Below are positions 11,401 to 21,466 of a stretch of 64,000 nt of DNA, piece after piece; the first letter of the stretch is position 1, and every line of letters starts with the position of its first letter. The notes beneath the pieces were generated by a model. It was not told where the DNA came from and made no database searches. It saw nothing but the letters and a program-made list of their open reading frames with translations. Location: the NCBI GenBank assembly GCA_032719365.1, contig CM064874.1, forward strand, positions 40,636,271-40,700,270, read 5' to 3'. The translations under genes and the position numbers were made by a program. Origin of the DNA: Prinsepia uniflora. Its lineage: Eukaryota > Streptophyta > Magnoliopsida > Rosales > Rosaceae.

Positions 11401-12316
11401 GACCCTAAACTGATTTGGATTTAGAAAGGATGGATTACTGGTTTCATGACGGTTTATAGGGACCGGGCATGAACCTTTGAAAGGTTTGAGAATGATTTCA
11501 AAATGTTTTTTCATATACCATCCTTTATTTATGAATTGTCTCCTCCAACGAGGGTCATTGGCCTAGGTGGACCCCGGAGTAGTCACAGAGCACTAACTGA
11601 GTGGAGTCGCCCCCGTTGGGTACCTTACTCTCAGGAAGATTTTTATGGATTATAACTCCCAGAGAGAGTCATTGGTCTGCGGACATTAACCTAGGTGGAC
11701 CTTGGGGAGACTTGGGATTTAAGACCCCGGGTAGCACGCTCGTAGCTTTGGAAACCGTGACAGGATTTGTTATATGATATATATTGTTAAACATGATTTC
11801 TTGGATTTGTGAAATTGTGTTTCGTGAATATTAAATGGATTTGGGCAATGACCCACATATTCGGATTTACGGTTTCGGGCTGAGTTCCCACATATGGTTG
11901 TAATGAATTATGGATTTGTGTAAATAGTTTTGGGCAAGGGTCCGTATGACTTGAATTTACGGAACTTGGGGCTGAGACCCTAATAATGGTTATTTGAACA
12001 TATGATTCGTTAAATGGTTTTTGTATGCATGCATGCTTTTTAGTGAAGGGACTAAAGGTCTTTATGAAATGTGTTTTTATGAACTTATTACTTTTCGTCC
12101 ACTCACAGTCTTTTCTGGTTTTTAATGCCCTTCAGGTTGATCACGGATGCGGACTGTAGCAGAGACCGAGACATTACACTCCTCCACCGGATCCTGGCTC
12201 GCTCTGGAAGCCGGTCGAGCTGAAGGTTTTAAATTATCCCTTGTCTAACACTTCGTGTCAGACGGGATCATGACACATCATGTGTTGATCTCGGGGGGAT
12301 TGGGATGGGTCGTGAG

Positions 12317-12490
12317 ATGTATCGTATAATCTAAGACATAAAATTTATAGGTGTTCCTACTCATGTATTATCCATTCTATACACTTTCCCTTAAGAAACA
12401 CTAGATAGCTTACTCACAATTCTTAACCACGTTCACCCAACCTTGTTATCTCGGATTTAGGGCCATTTAAAAATGAAACAGTTTAAAAAC
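12317..12490. other. Unassigned junction sequence between LTR J and LTR M
   Basis: AT-rich, no coding signal. CACTA at 12399-12403 recurs immediately right of LTR M at 24360-24364 and might be the target duplication of M, but the sequence beside it (GATAG...) does not look like the expected LTR end, so I leave the boundary open. Confidence 0.4.
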
Positions 12491-13698
12491 ATAATTTGAA
12501 AACATTCATCATTTACCCTGCGTTTTCCAAAACTATGCATGCATACCGAAACCATTTCAAAACCATTTATTTCACATAGAACGAAACACTGTTTATCGTC
12601 TTCGAAGTACGTGAAAACATATATAAATCAAGTATACAAGATCATGACCATCGACATAAGGACAACACATCGATTACATCTAATCAACCTACCATTATCA
12701 CCATGTCAGCCATCATCCACTTCCTACAAGGAGGCACACCACAGATTCACTCGGGAACTAGAGTCCAGCTCGACGTCTGAGATTTACAAATACAACAACA
12801 CACATTTTAAGGAAGTAACTTTTCACAAGCACAACACCGAACCAATCCATAAGCAACATTATCACAACATTCAAAACAATCACTCAACATCGATACACAA
12901 GCACAACAGCAATCATCACGTGCACCACATCAATCATCATATCAGTCATCATATCACAAATGCACTACTAGTAGGCAATATACTCGGGAACTAGAGCCTT
13001 ACTCGACGTTCGAGTGACGCGGACTTAGGTACTGGAACCCTGCTCGTTGTCCGAGATTTCACAACAATGCAAGAACAGAATATCCACACGGGACCATATC
13101 AGTATCATAATCGTATTCACTAGTCTCAGGATATTGAGCCCCCAGCTCGACGGCTAAGACCCACATTCAATAAGTATTGTCACATAATCAAATCCAAATC
13201 ACAGTTATTACATCACCATTACCAAGAGGCACATACACACATCATATCACAAACCCAATCCACAATCACAACTTCGGGCCTAAGCCCCAAACACAGCTTA
13301 AACACAATTTCTCATAAAATGTGCCGTTTATGCAATTTCCGTAAAAATGTCCAAAAATCAAATAAAAAAACCATAATTATTCAAAATTCACATCATTCCA
13401 TGTCACAATCCATATTACATTCAAAATCCCAACCAGAACGGTATCCAAACACAATTTACCGAAATCCTCAAAAACACGTAATAAAATATTCTTAAAAATA
13501 TCAAAAAACCGATAAAACTCCCAAGCTCCCAATATCATAAAAATCATATAAAAACACATTTAAATCATGTAAGTATGCATGCATAAAAGTTTAAGGAAAG
13601 AAAGTCCACTCACTCACCTTCCGTAACATCGAAATCCGCTTTGCACCGCATTTCTGTAATTCCTGGAAATCTCAAAACATGTCATAAAGCAGGTCTAA
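12491..13698 (-). mobile_element. LTR M, 3' portion (left of element B)
   Basis: On the minus strand it matches the distal half of LTR F: the ATGCATGCATAGTTTT...GGGTAAA text near 12510-12540, a run of clauses with CTCGACG(T/C)(C/T)(T/C)GAG, and the GTGAGTGGAC motif (reverse complement at 13604-13613). It is interrupted by element B and resumes at 23204. The acceptor end of the LTR is missing or diverged. The 151-codon open frame at 12539-12994 is a histidine/threonine-rich translation of this AT-rich repeat region and has no family features. Confidence 0.65.
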
Positions 13699-13700
13699 GA

Positions 13701-15194
13701 TGACATGACCTGTCCTGATCCCCCTGTGACCACCCAGAGACGTGCCCTGCTCCCGTCTAACACATAACCTTAGAATACCAAATTTACCCTTAAAAGATTT
13801 AAATGTAGAAATATCCATAAATAAGTCATACAAATAGTCCAAAATCAAATAGTGTCAGACAAGGGATAATTTTAACTACTAATAGTGAGCACGACTCTAA
13901 GGACTTCCCACGTGCCAATCTACGCAAAAGTGGGGTTCAGGTGCGCAATGTCAATCTATGCCTTAGCCTCAGGATCCTCGTCCACCTCAGTAGCACGGCC
14001 TAGAGAGGTTAGTAAAACAATATGGGTGAGTGGGCTAGAAACATAAAGTTTATAAAACAATTTAAGCAAGTAGTAAACATACGGTTTTACCCCTCCGTTT
14101 TCCAAATCATGCATGCATCATAATCAAAATCCATAATAATATATCATATATGCATAAACAGGATAATATAATCATAATTATAACATCAGCTAATGTACTA
14201 TACATCCCAACCCGGACATCCCAGATGTTTGAAGTTCCAAACGCCTAATAAGGTCATAGTCCTAAGGCTACGCGTGCCACCCGGGGTCTCAATCCCAAGT
14301 CCAAATCTCGAACCCGGTCCGGGTATGACATCCCAGATGTGCCTCTGTTAGCTCCTCGGGTTTTCTGGCCTACCTCTATCGGGTTGCTGTCGTGGGTCCT
14401 CTGTTAGCTCCTCAGGCATCCAGACCTCCTAACGGTTCTATCCTAGTGTTGGTTCGAAGTGTGGTCGCGTGGGTTGATCGGTTTGAGTTTCGGGTACGGT
14501 TTGTTCTTCTCGGTTCTGGGTGGTTCACGAGGTTGCAGCACAGAGAAGAAGATGATGGTGATGAAAAGAGGATGAAGATAATGTCTGGTGTGGGAGATGA
14601 TGACCATCTAGTGATGGAGATGAAGCAAAGTAGATGAAGAAGATGGACATTGGGGTCTGTATGAAGTGAGGGAAGGGTTTGTTTTTCACGGGGAAAATGA
14701 ATGGGAGAAGGAGATGGATGTGTTCTGATGATAATGATTAGATGAAGGAAAAATGAAGGGTTAGGATGGATAGATGAGAGGGAGAATGGACGGCTGGGGA
14801 GAGATGAGGGGAATAAAATATAAAGAAATCCACCAATGGGGGCAAGATTCATAATTTGGGAAAAAAAGTAACCGTGGGATGAGTGACACTTGTCACTCAT
14901 CCAAGGGTCCAGGTTTAATTAAAAGCTAAATCAAATTTCATTAATTTATTGTTATTTTAATTACGTTCTCGGTTCATAAGTTTAATCAATTTCCTTCCCG
15001 TGACCATAACTTTTTTGTCGAACGCCTGTTTTCGACGTGCCGCCAGTCTACGGACTCGTGACGTCTCGATCTACGTCACGGTCATTGGTCAAAGTCCTAA
15101 ATGTTTCTTGAGTCAAAAGTCAACTTTTCCCACCTCAGGGGCAAAACGATCATTTTGCAATAAAATAATATTTATGAAAGTTCGGGTCGTTACA
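13701..15194 (-). mobile_element. 3' LTR of element B (1494 bp)
   Basis: It shares both ends with the 5' LTR: the terminal TGACATGACC... text with CGTGCCCTGCTCCCGTCT, and the start text with ACGTCTCGATCTACGTCACGG. The middle differs: this copy keeps an ATGCATGCAT-rich segment and CATCCCAGATG units (14040-14350) where the 5' LTR has about 680 bp of other sequence. It retains the palindrome at 14877-14902, which the 5' LTR has lost. Predicted intron ends on the minus strand: donor AGAG|GTAGG at 14373, acceptor CTCTCTAG at 14001-14000. Confidence 0.88.
14877..14902. repeat. Conserved LTR palindrome (copy in B 3' LTR)
   Basis: Perfect 12 bp arms (GGATGAGTGACA / TGTCACTCATCC) around CT. Confidence 0.92.
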
Positions 15195-15227
15195 ACTTAC
15201 CAACCTTACAAAAATTGTCCTCGAAAT

Positions 15228-15659
15228 TTACTCGAACAAATACGGATATTGCCCCCACATCAAATCCTCTGGTTCCCACGTCGCTTCCTCAACATCATGG
15301 TTCCTCCACATCATTTTCACCAACGGAATCATCTTGTTCTTCAGTACCTTGTCCTTCCAGTCCAAAATATGCACTCGTTGTTCTTCGAATCTCAGGTCAA
15401 TCTTCACTTCTAATGGTTGTTCCGACAAAGCATGTGATTCATCCAGTAGATACTTCCGAAGCATAGATACATGAAATACATAGTGTACTATGGCATGTTC
15501 TAGAGGTAACGCCAACCGATATGCCACTGAACCAATACTCTCTGTGATCACGTATGGTCCAATGTAAAGGGGACTCAATTTCCCACGTCGGCCAAAACGA
15601 ATGATTCCCTTCCACAGAGATAACAACAGGAACACAAAATCTCCAACTGCAAACTCCAA
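15228..15659 (-). pseudogene. Element B integrase C-terminal domain plus chromodomain-like tail
   Basis: 143 codons open on the minus strand. The first part (GDFVFLLLSLWKGIIRFGRRGKLSPLYIGPY) has the GPY/F-type integrase C-terminal signature G(K/R)LSPxYIGPYxI; the last part ends LWRNHDVEEATWEPED-like (here MWRNHDVEEATWEPEDLMW), the usual end of a Tekay/Del chromodomain, which in chromoviruses is thought to steer integration to marked chromatin. It is in frame with the integrase core upstream (15690-16043) but separated from it by a TAG at about 15690. The pol stop (TAA) lies just after, some 30 bp before the LTR. Confidence 0.88.
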
Positions 15660-15689
15660 GTCCCGAATCCATCGATCTGCATAGCTTTT

Positions 15690-16215
15690 CTAGCAATGTT
15701 GTACCGCCTTTAATCTCTCCTTGATAACTCGGATTGTCTCCTGGGTCATATCCATCAAATTTGGCCCCACAACTGCTCGCTCTCCTACCTCTATCCAACA
15801 GACAGGTGTTCTGTACTGCCGACCATACAGTGCCTCGTAATGTGTCATCCCGATACTCGCCTGATGATTGTTATTGTACGCGAACTCCATCAACGGAAAA
15901 TGGGTATCCCACGAATCCTGGAACTGCAACACACACACCCTCATCATATCCTCTAGGGTCTGTATAGTTCTCTCGGACTGTCCATCAGTTTTTGGGTGAA
16001 AAGCTGTACTGAAGTGTAGGTTCATACCCAAGGCATTCTGCAAACTCTGCTAGAATCTGGAAGTAAAACATGGATCCCAGTCAGAAACTATCGACTCCAG
16101 CATACCATGAAGTAGAATGATCTAGTTCACGAACAGTTGAGCCAGTCGGGTTGGCTTGTACGTCTCACGTATCAGTAAGAAATGAGCTGACTTGGATAAT
16201 CGGTCTGCAATCACC
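15690..16215 (-). pseudogene. Element B integrase catalytic core, broken
   Basis: The DDE core is recognisable: WVIADRLSKSAHF (first Asp, near 16200), SDWDPCF (second Asp; the family usually has SDRDP, so Arg to Trp) and HPKTDGQSERTIQTLED (Glu, near 15970). After the second Asp motif, at about 16053, a TAG interrupts RF-QSLQNALG, where a Trp codon is usual. A frame change lies between this segment and the zinc-binding domain to the right. The function would have been strand transfer of element cDNA into chromosomal DNA; this copy is inactive. Confidence 0.85.
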
Positions 16216-16224
16216 CAAACTTCA

Positions 16225-16533
16225 TCAAATCCATTTTGTGTCCTCGACAACTTGCATCGTAATGTAGTCCCATTTCCACACGGGAATTGGAAGTGGTTGC
16301 ATGGCTCCGTACGGTCTCTGTCGCTCAGCCTTGACCTGCTGACAGGTCAAATATCTGCTGACGAAATCCATTATATCCTTCTTCATACCTACCCACCAAT
16401 AATGATTCCGGAGGGTACAGTACATCTTAGTCCCTCCCGGATGCATCGTATAAGCTGAACTATGGGCTTCCTCAAGAATCTCCGCCTGTAACTCTGTCAC
16501 AGCAGGTACACACAGACGACCCAGTTTTACCAA
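16225..16533 (-). pseudogene. Element B integrase H2C2 zinc-binding domain
   Basis: The 102-codon frame holds the His-His-Cys-Cys arrangement: EEAHSSAYTMHPGGTKMY, then RYLTCQQVKAE. The family normally has a CxxC pair; here the first Cys is replaced (YLTCQQVK where CxxCQxVK is usual), so one zinc ligand appears lost. It precedes the catalytic core in the normal order, in a different frame from both neighbours. Confidence 0.85.
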
Positions 16534-16640
16534 AGCTCTATCGCCTCGAATGGAAAAGTTCTGCCTCTCGTCTGCTTCAACCTCAATCTTGTAAATACAT
16601 AGTGTCGGATCTTGGAATTGAGCCTCAATGATCCGATCGA

Positions 16641-17067
16641 TCAGCTAGCTAACAATGCTCCCTGATCGTCCATCCCAAGCATAACTCCAGTCTTTCGGAG
16701 TTCCATAAGTAAAGGGAGATATATCATCCTCGGATGAGCAATTGATCCTACTGACTTCCTACTGAGTGCATCCGCCATGACATTTGCCTTCCCCAGATGA
16801 TACTCGATCGTATAATCGTAGTCCTTAATCAGTTCCAACCACCGTCGATGCCTCATGTTTAGTTCTCTCTGGGTAAACAGGTGTTTCAGACTCTAATGAT
16901 TGGTGAAAATCATGCATGTCACTCCGAACAAATAGTGTCTCCAGATCTTCAGGGCATGAACCACCGCCGCCAACTCCAAATAGTGTGTAGGGTAGTTCAG
17001 TTGCCTTAAGCTGTCTCGATGCGTAAGCGATAACTCTGTCATTTTGAATCAACACGCAACCTAGGCC
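16641..17067 (-). pseudogene. Element B RNase H domain, frameshifted
   Basis: The start (RVIAYASRQLK) is in frame with RT; a one-base shift near 16990 moves the rest (LELAAVVHALKIWRHYLFG) to another frame. In that second frame the FTDHKSL motif reads FTNH-stop-SL, so Asp is changed to Asn and Lys to TAG. The end, RRWLELIKDYDYTIEYHLGKANVMADALSRKS, is intact and typical (the family has YHPGKANVVADALSRK). Its role was removal of the RNA template during cDNA synthesis. Confidence 0.85.
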
Positions 17068-18255
17068 CTACAACGATGCGTCACTATAGACCTCAAATTC
17101 CCCACTGTTATCAGGTAGTGTAAGGACAGGTGCAGTAGTCAACCGATGTTTTAGCTCCTGAAAGCTCCGCTCACACCGCTCATCCCAAACAAAATTTACT
17201 CCCTTCCGGGTTAATCGAGTCAAAGGTGCGGCAATGCTGGAGAAACCCTCTACGAATCTCTGGTAATAGCCTGCCAATCCAACAAAACTCCGTACCTTAG
17301 TCACTGTCGTCGGTCTAGCCCAATTAGTCACAGCTTCGGTCTTCTCGGGATGCACACTAATCTCGTCAGCTGACATGACATGTCCTAGAAAAACAATGAC
17401 GTTCAACCAAAATTGGAACTTACTCAGTTTGGCATACAATTGCTTCTGCCTCAGTTTCCCCAAAACCAACCGTAGATGCTTCTCATGTGCCCTAGCACTC
17501 CTCGGATGCACTAGGATATCATCGATGAACACGATCACAAACTTGTCCAGATACTATCGAAAAACTCTGTTCCTCAAATCCGTGAATGCCGCTGGTGCAT
17601 TCGTCAAACCAAATGGCATCACCAAGAACTCATAGTGCCCACATCTCGCCCGAAACGCCGTCTTCAGAACATCATCCTCACCGATACTCAGCTGATGATA
17701 ACCCGATCATAGATCAATCTTGGAGAAGTACCGTGCTCCCCGCAGTTAGTCGAATAGATCATCAATTCTGGGCAAAGGGTACTGGTTCCTTACCGTTGCC
17801 TTGTTGTGCTGTCGATAATCCATGCACAATCGGAGGATCCCCTCCTTCTTTTTCACAAACAACACCGGTGATCCCCACAGTGACGTGCTTGGTTGGATGA
17901 ATCCCAGATCGACCAACTCCTGCAATTGAGTCTTAAGTTCCCACAACTCAGTCGGTGTCATCCGGTATGGTGCCTCTGATATAGGTCGGGTACCGGGAAG
18001 TAGTTCAATCGTGAACTCGATCTCCTGATGTGGCGGTAAACCAAGCAAATCTTCCAGGAACACATCTGGAAACTCTCGCACCACTGTTATGTCCTCGGCC
18101 CTCGGTGTATCACCTCGTGACTCCACAACATGCGCAAGATAACCCTGGAAACCCTTCTGTAACAGTTTGGTAGCGGAAAGTGAAGAAATCACTTCAGGTA
18201 GCGAACCGTCACGCTCTCCTTGAAAAGTAACCCGTGGCAACCCCGGACTCCGCAT
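17068..18255 (-). pseudogene. Element B reverse transcriptase, in-frame stops
   Basis: One frame throughout. N-terminal fingers: FPDVFLEDLLGLPPHQEIEF, then WGSPVLFVKKKEG and MDYRQHNKATVRNQYPLPRI. The palm motif reads FSKIDL-stop-SGYHQL, with TGA at about 17708. The catalytic box is VFIDDILVHPRS, preserved. A TAG precedes the box at about 17554 and another lies just after DASL near 17067. Connection text (SADEISVHPEKTEAVTNWARP, SFVGLAGYYQRFVEGFSSIAAPLTRL) is well preserved, so decay is by point stops more than by rearrangement. Confidence 0.9.
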
Positions 18256-18620
18256 ACTTGCCTATTACAACAATCAATGAGCGAACAGTGCTCCGACAAC
18301 CAATCCATCCCCAAGATGACATCGAAGTCATGTATGTCCATAATGAACAGATCAGCTGGTAAATCCACACCCTTTATTCTCACTGAACACCTCTGTATCA
18401 CTTGGTTCACTACGTACACAACTACCATCGGTGTGCTGACACCCATCTCACTATCCAACGCTGATATTTCACAGTCCAACATACCTGCACAACTCCGCGA
18501 AATAAAAGAATGAGTAGCCCCGACATCCATCAAAACACAAACAACAAGATTAGATATGTTAAGAGTACCTGTAACAACACCCGGAGCTGACCTAGCTTGC
18601 TGCTGGGTCACTGCAAACAC
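18246..18620 (-). pseudogene. Element B aspartic protease domain
   Basis: In frame with gag. It has VLMDVGATHSFIS at the active site; the family motif is D(S/T)GATHSFIS, so the residue after the catalytic Asp is Val instead of Ser/Thr. The downstream FDVILGMDWLSEHCSLIDC is the normal second signature. A frame change at about 18245 separates it from RT. The enzyme would process the Gag-Pol polyprotein. Confidence 0.88.
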
Positions 18621-19634
18621 TCGAGCTCTAGGTCCAGAAGTCTGGCAGTGCCCTCGCGCTCCACGATCAACGCTGTGATCTCCACCCTGTCCTCGGCCTC
18701 CGATAGTGCTGGAAGCCGAACTCTGAACTACATTGGCGGCTCCTACATCGTTGCCCCTGGTCAGAGATGGGCAATCGCGGGCATAGTGGCCTAATCCTCC
18801 GCAGGAAAAACAGTTAAGTGTCCTCGGTCTGTCAGACGGTCCACTGGATGCACCGCTCCAAGATGATTGCTACCCATAACCAGACCTCCATCCAAATCTC
18901 TAGGGACTCCCATATCGACCAAACCATTCTCGGCCACGTGAAGAAGATGGTGCTCCTCTGTAGTGCCCTCATTTAGAGCCTCGATGGCCCATGGGCACAA
19001 GATATGGGTGATCCCGGTGTCGCCCCTTGCTAGAAGTCTGTCGTGGTTGATGTGCCGCCAGACTGGCCTCAACACGCACCGCTGCATCGACCATGTCCCT
19101 CAGGGTGACGTAGTTTTTAGCTGTCATGATCGCCCGGATGTCACCCTTGAGTCCCAGCTCCAACCGTTGGCAGTTTTCCTCCTCGGTGCTCACAAAGGCT
19201 GCAGCAAATTGGGATAACCTCACGAATGTCTACTCATACTTCGTCACTATCATACTCCCCTGCTCGAGCCGTAAGAACTCTGCCTCATGATCAATGCAAA
19301 AAGATCGCGGGTAATACTCATCCAAAAATCTCGCTCGAAAGACCTCCCAAGTAGTAGTGTGAATAGGCCATCCAGACATCTCCAGGCCATATGACCACTA
19401 GTAGGCCCAGCCTTCTAGTATGAAGGTAGCCAAAGTCACTCGCTCCCCAGATGGGTATTGCATCACCGTGAAAATCCTTTTCTATTTTGCTATCCACTCA
19501 TGAGCTTCCTCGGGGCTAGTTCCCCCACTGAATGGTGTGGCTCCCAGTCGTTGAGCTCATTCAATGCTAGCACATTCCATTTCCCTCGCTACTTCTTCTT
19601 CAGTCCGTGCTTGAGGTTTTCGTCTTGGAGGCAT
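18621..19634 (-). pseudogene. Element B gag with intact zinc knuckle
   Basis: The ATG is at 19634-19632 (MPPRRKPQA...). The frame continues without shift to the CCHC knuckle at 18812-18771 (CFSCGGLGHYARDC, CX2CX4HX4C) about 274 codons later, and on into protease. It carries in-frame stops: TGA near 19560, TAG near 19485, TAG near 19400 and TAG near 19232. At least two fall where the family has Trp (TGG) or Gln (CAG/CAA), as expected of C-to-T decay. The capsid segment FVSTEEENCQRLELGLKGDI...TLRDMVDAAVRVE is typical of plant gypsy Gag, which forms the virus-like particle. Confidence 0.88.
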
Positions 19635-19791
19635 AACCAACTATTAAGAGTGACTACGCCCAAACTATGCATCAGATTAAACACGTAATTTGAGTGTTAT
19701 GCAATTTAAACCCTTTTTGTGTAGATGTAGTATTGGTAAATAGGGATCATTCTTAACCTGGAAAATTAGGGAACATTAATAATGTGTTAGT

Positions 19792-19984
19792 GGGAAAGAA
19801 TAATGAATTAAAGAAATAAAGTAATCAAAGAATTAATTAATTAAAGAATAAAGGGATAAAAGAATAAAGAATAAAATAAAAGTATAAAAAAGAATAAAGA
19901 ATTAAAAGAATAAAAGAATAAAAGAATAAAGAATAAAGAATTAAAAAAAGGGAGGAAGGGGGGAGGGGGGGGGGGGGGGGGGGG
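19792..19984. repeat. Low-complexity A-rich tract and G20 run
   Basis: Repeated (A)AAGAATAA-like units from about 19792 to 19948, then G-rich sequence ending in a homopolymer of 20 G at 19965-19984. Such a long G run is unusual in a plant genome and is also a classic place for sequencing or assembly length error. Confidence 0.9.
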
Positions 19985-20618
19985 TTTCGAATTAACAATC
20001 ACATTAATTAAACTACTCCTAAAAGTAGACTTTCTTCAAGTACAAATTTTTGCAAACACTCTAACATTTTACTCATAATAAACCAATCACAAAATCCTAC
20101 CTTCATCATCTCAAATACTTACATATATCTTTCAATATTATAAATGCATCAACCATTAATGTGCGTCAAACACCAATATGCTTCAAACATTTACAACATG
20201 ATTCACCTTAAGTTTATAATTAAATGCGCCGACAGCGATCAACATTTAACCTCTTCAATTCTACTCTAAGTGCACCAACAGAGGATAAAACACTTAACAT
20301 CGAATTGAAGTTTAAGCACTAAAACATACGAAGTAAAAGAAATTCAAAAAGTAAAACACATGGAGATTGCATTCTTACTTACAAATGTTAGAAAGAAAAT
20401 ACCAACACATATATTGAATTATAAGTAAAACCAAAACAATAATAAGAACTAAAAGAAAGCTAATTAATAAGAAAATCTACAAGAAGTTAAAATGGTCCCC
20501 AAAAATGTCTCTCAAAAGAGAGAAACAAAAGAACTAAACCAAGAACTAAGAACTAAAAAATGAAAGAAATGAAAGAATGAAACTAATGGGGAACTCATAA
20601 TTACAAGAATTGAACCCC

Positions 20619-20626
20619 TATTTATA
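20619..20626 (-). promoter_or_regulatory. TATA box of solo LTR S
   Basis: TATAAATA on the minus strand within CCCCTATAAATAGGGG, itself a 16 bp near-palindrome, in the mid part of the LTR. Confidence 0.6.
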
Positions 20627-21450
20627 GGGGGAAAATGCTACTAAAAATAATAAAAAATATACAATAAAAAATGTTAATAATGGAATGATGAGTAATAAAG
20701 ATTTGTGATGATGTTTAGAAGTGGTTTTGGTTGTAAAGTTGCACAATTGGGTTGGAAAGTGGCTCTGGAAAAATCAGAAAAATATGAGAAAGTAGAGCAG
20801 TTTTGGAGCGGGTTGAAGATGTTGGGTTGTGCAGGAAAATGGACTGAGTTGGTTGGCCTGGCGGGTTGGGGTTGCACGGATGGATTGGAGTGGAGCAGTG
20901 TAGCGGATGGGCTGGAACGGTTGGCAGGCGCGGGCTGGGCCGTGTGGATCAGCTGCGCGTGGGCTGGACTGGAGACATGCTGGACACGTGGGTCAAGGCT
21001 GGGACGGGTCGTGGGCTGAGACGGGCTGTTGGGCGTTTGGGCTGGCGTGCATGGGATTTGGACTTCGTTGGGGCTGCTACAGTAACAGAGAAAATGGGCT
21101 CAAATTAAAACTGATTTTGGGCTAATAATAACAAAATTAATTCATAAATTCAATTCAATCGAATTTCGTCCATAATTTCTTCGTTAAAATTCCGATCGAG
21201 ACGATTCTTTTGCCAAAATGCTCCAAATTACAAACTTTATTTATTTAAACAAAAATAACACAAAATAAATTATTTTATCTAATTATTTAATATTTTAATA
21301 TTAAAAGTCAAGTATAAAGGGTATAAAATAATATAAAATAATACTTATTTGAGGATCTATCAAAGAGACATAGATTAGACAAACAATATCTTTAAACGTC
21401 AATTGTACCAAGTACTGACCGCTAACCTAACATGCTGACCATTAACCTAG

Positions 21451-21463
21451 TACTCTGATACCA
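21451..21463 (-). other. Primer-binding site of element B
   Basis: On the minus strand TGGTATCAGAGTA, complementary to the 3' end of plant initiator methionyl-tRNA (canonical TGGTATCAGAGC), three bases downstream of the 5' LTR end. This fixes orientation and the LTR boundary at 21467. Confidence 0.92.
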
Positions 21464-21466
21464 AGT

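Larger units (their letters stand above)
9269..12316 (+). mobile_element. LTR J, probably a solo LTR (about 3.05 kb)
   Basis: It starts TGTAACGACCTG and carries the full family plan in order: U3 TTGAC/TGACG module, palindrome (9615-9640), leader with donor ACG|GTAAGT at 10009, GC-rich hairpin near 10390-10425, CTATGAGTGGAC at 10727-10738, repeat array, GTCCACTCACAG at 12097-12108, acceptor CCCTTCAG ending 12135, and the terminal GTCAGACGGGATC...GGGATGGGTCGTGAG text. No PBS follows. GTGTA before and ATGTA after could be a one-mismatch target duplication; the 3' edge is uncertain by a few bases. Confidence 0.7.
19651..21362 (-). mobile_element. Solo LTR S inserted in the leader of element B
   Basis: Read leftward it starts TGATAGATCCTCAAATAAG and ends GCGTAGTCA. 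It is flanked by perfect AAGAG duplications at 19646-19650 and 21363-21367, so this is a clean insertion of 1712 bp with TG...CA ends. It has a TATA box on its own strand (20626-20619), an A-rich low-complexity tract and a G homopolymer at its distal end, and a GC-rich segment (20780-21080). It is unrelated to the TGTAACGACC family. The open frames at 20705-21125 (Gly/Trp-rich) show no domain. The family is not identified. Confidence 0.88.

Noticed and set aside
12399..12403. CACTA as a target duplication of LTR M (partner at 24360-24364)
   Set aside because: The duplicated pentamer is present but the adjacent sequence lacks the expected LTR end, so chance is not excluded; it is mentioned but not used to set the boundary.
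12539..12994. 151-codon open frame rich in His, Thr and Ser
   Set aside because: It lies in the array region of LTR M read on the opposite strand, has no domain, and the composition follows the CA/AT-rich repeat.
14412..14900. 162-codon minus-strand open frame (Pro/Ser-rich)
   Set aside because: It covers the leader of the B 3' LTR and the palindrome; the matching frame in the 5' LTR is shorter and different, and such leaders are C-rich on one strand, giving chance open frames.
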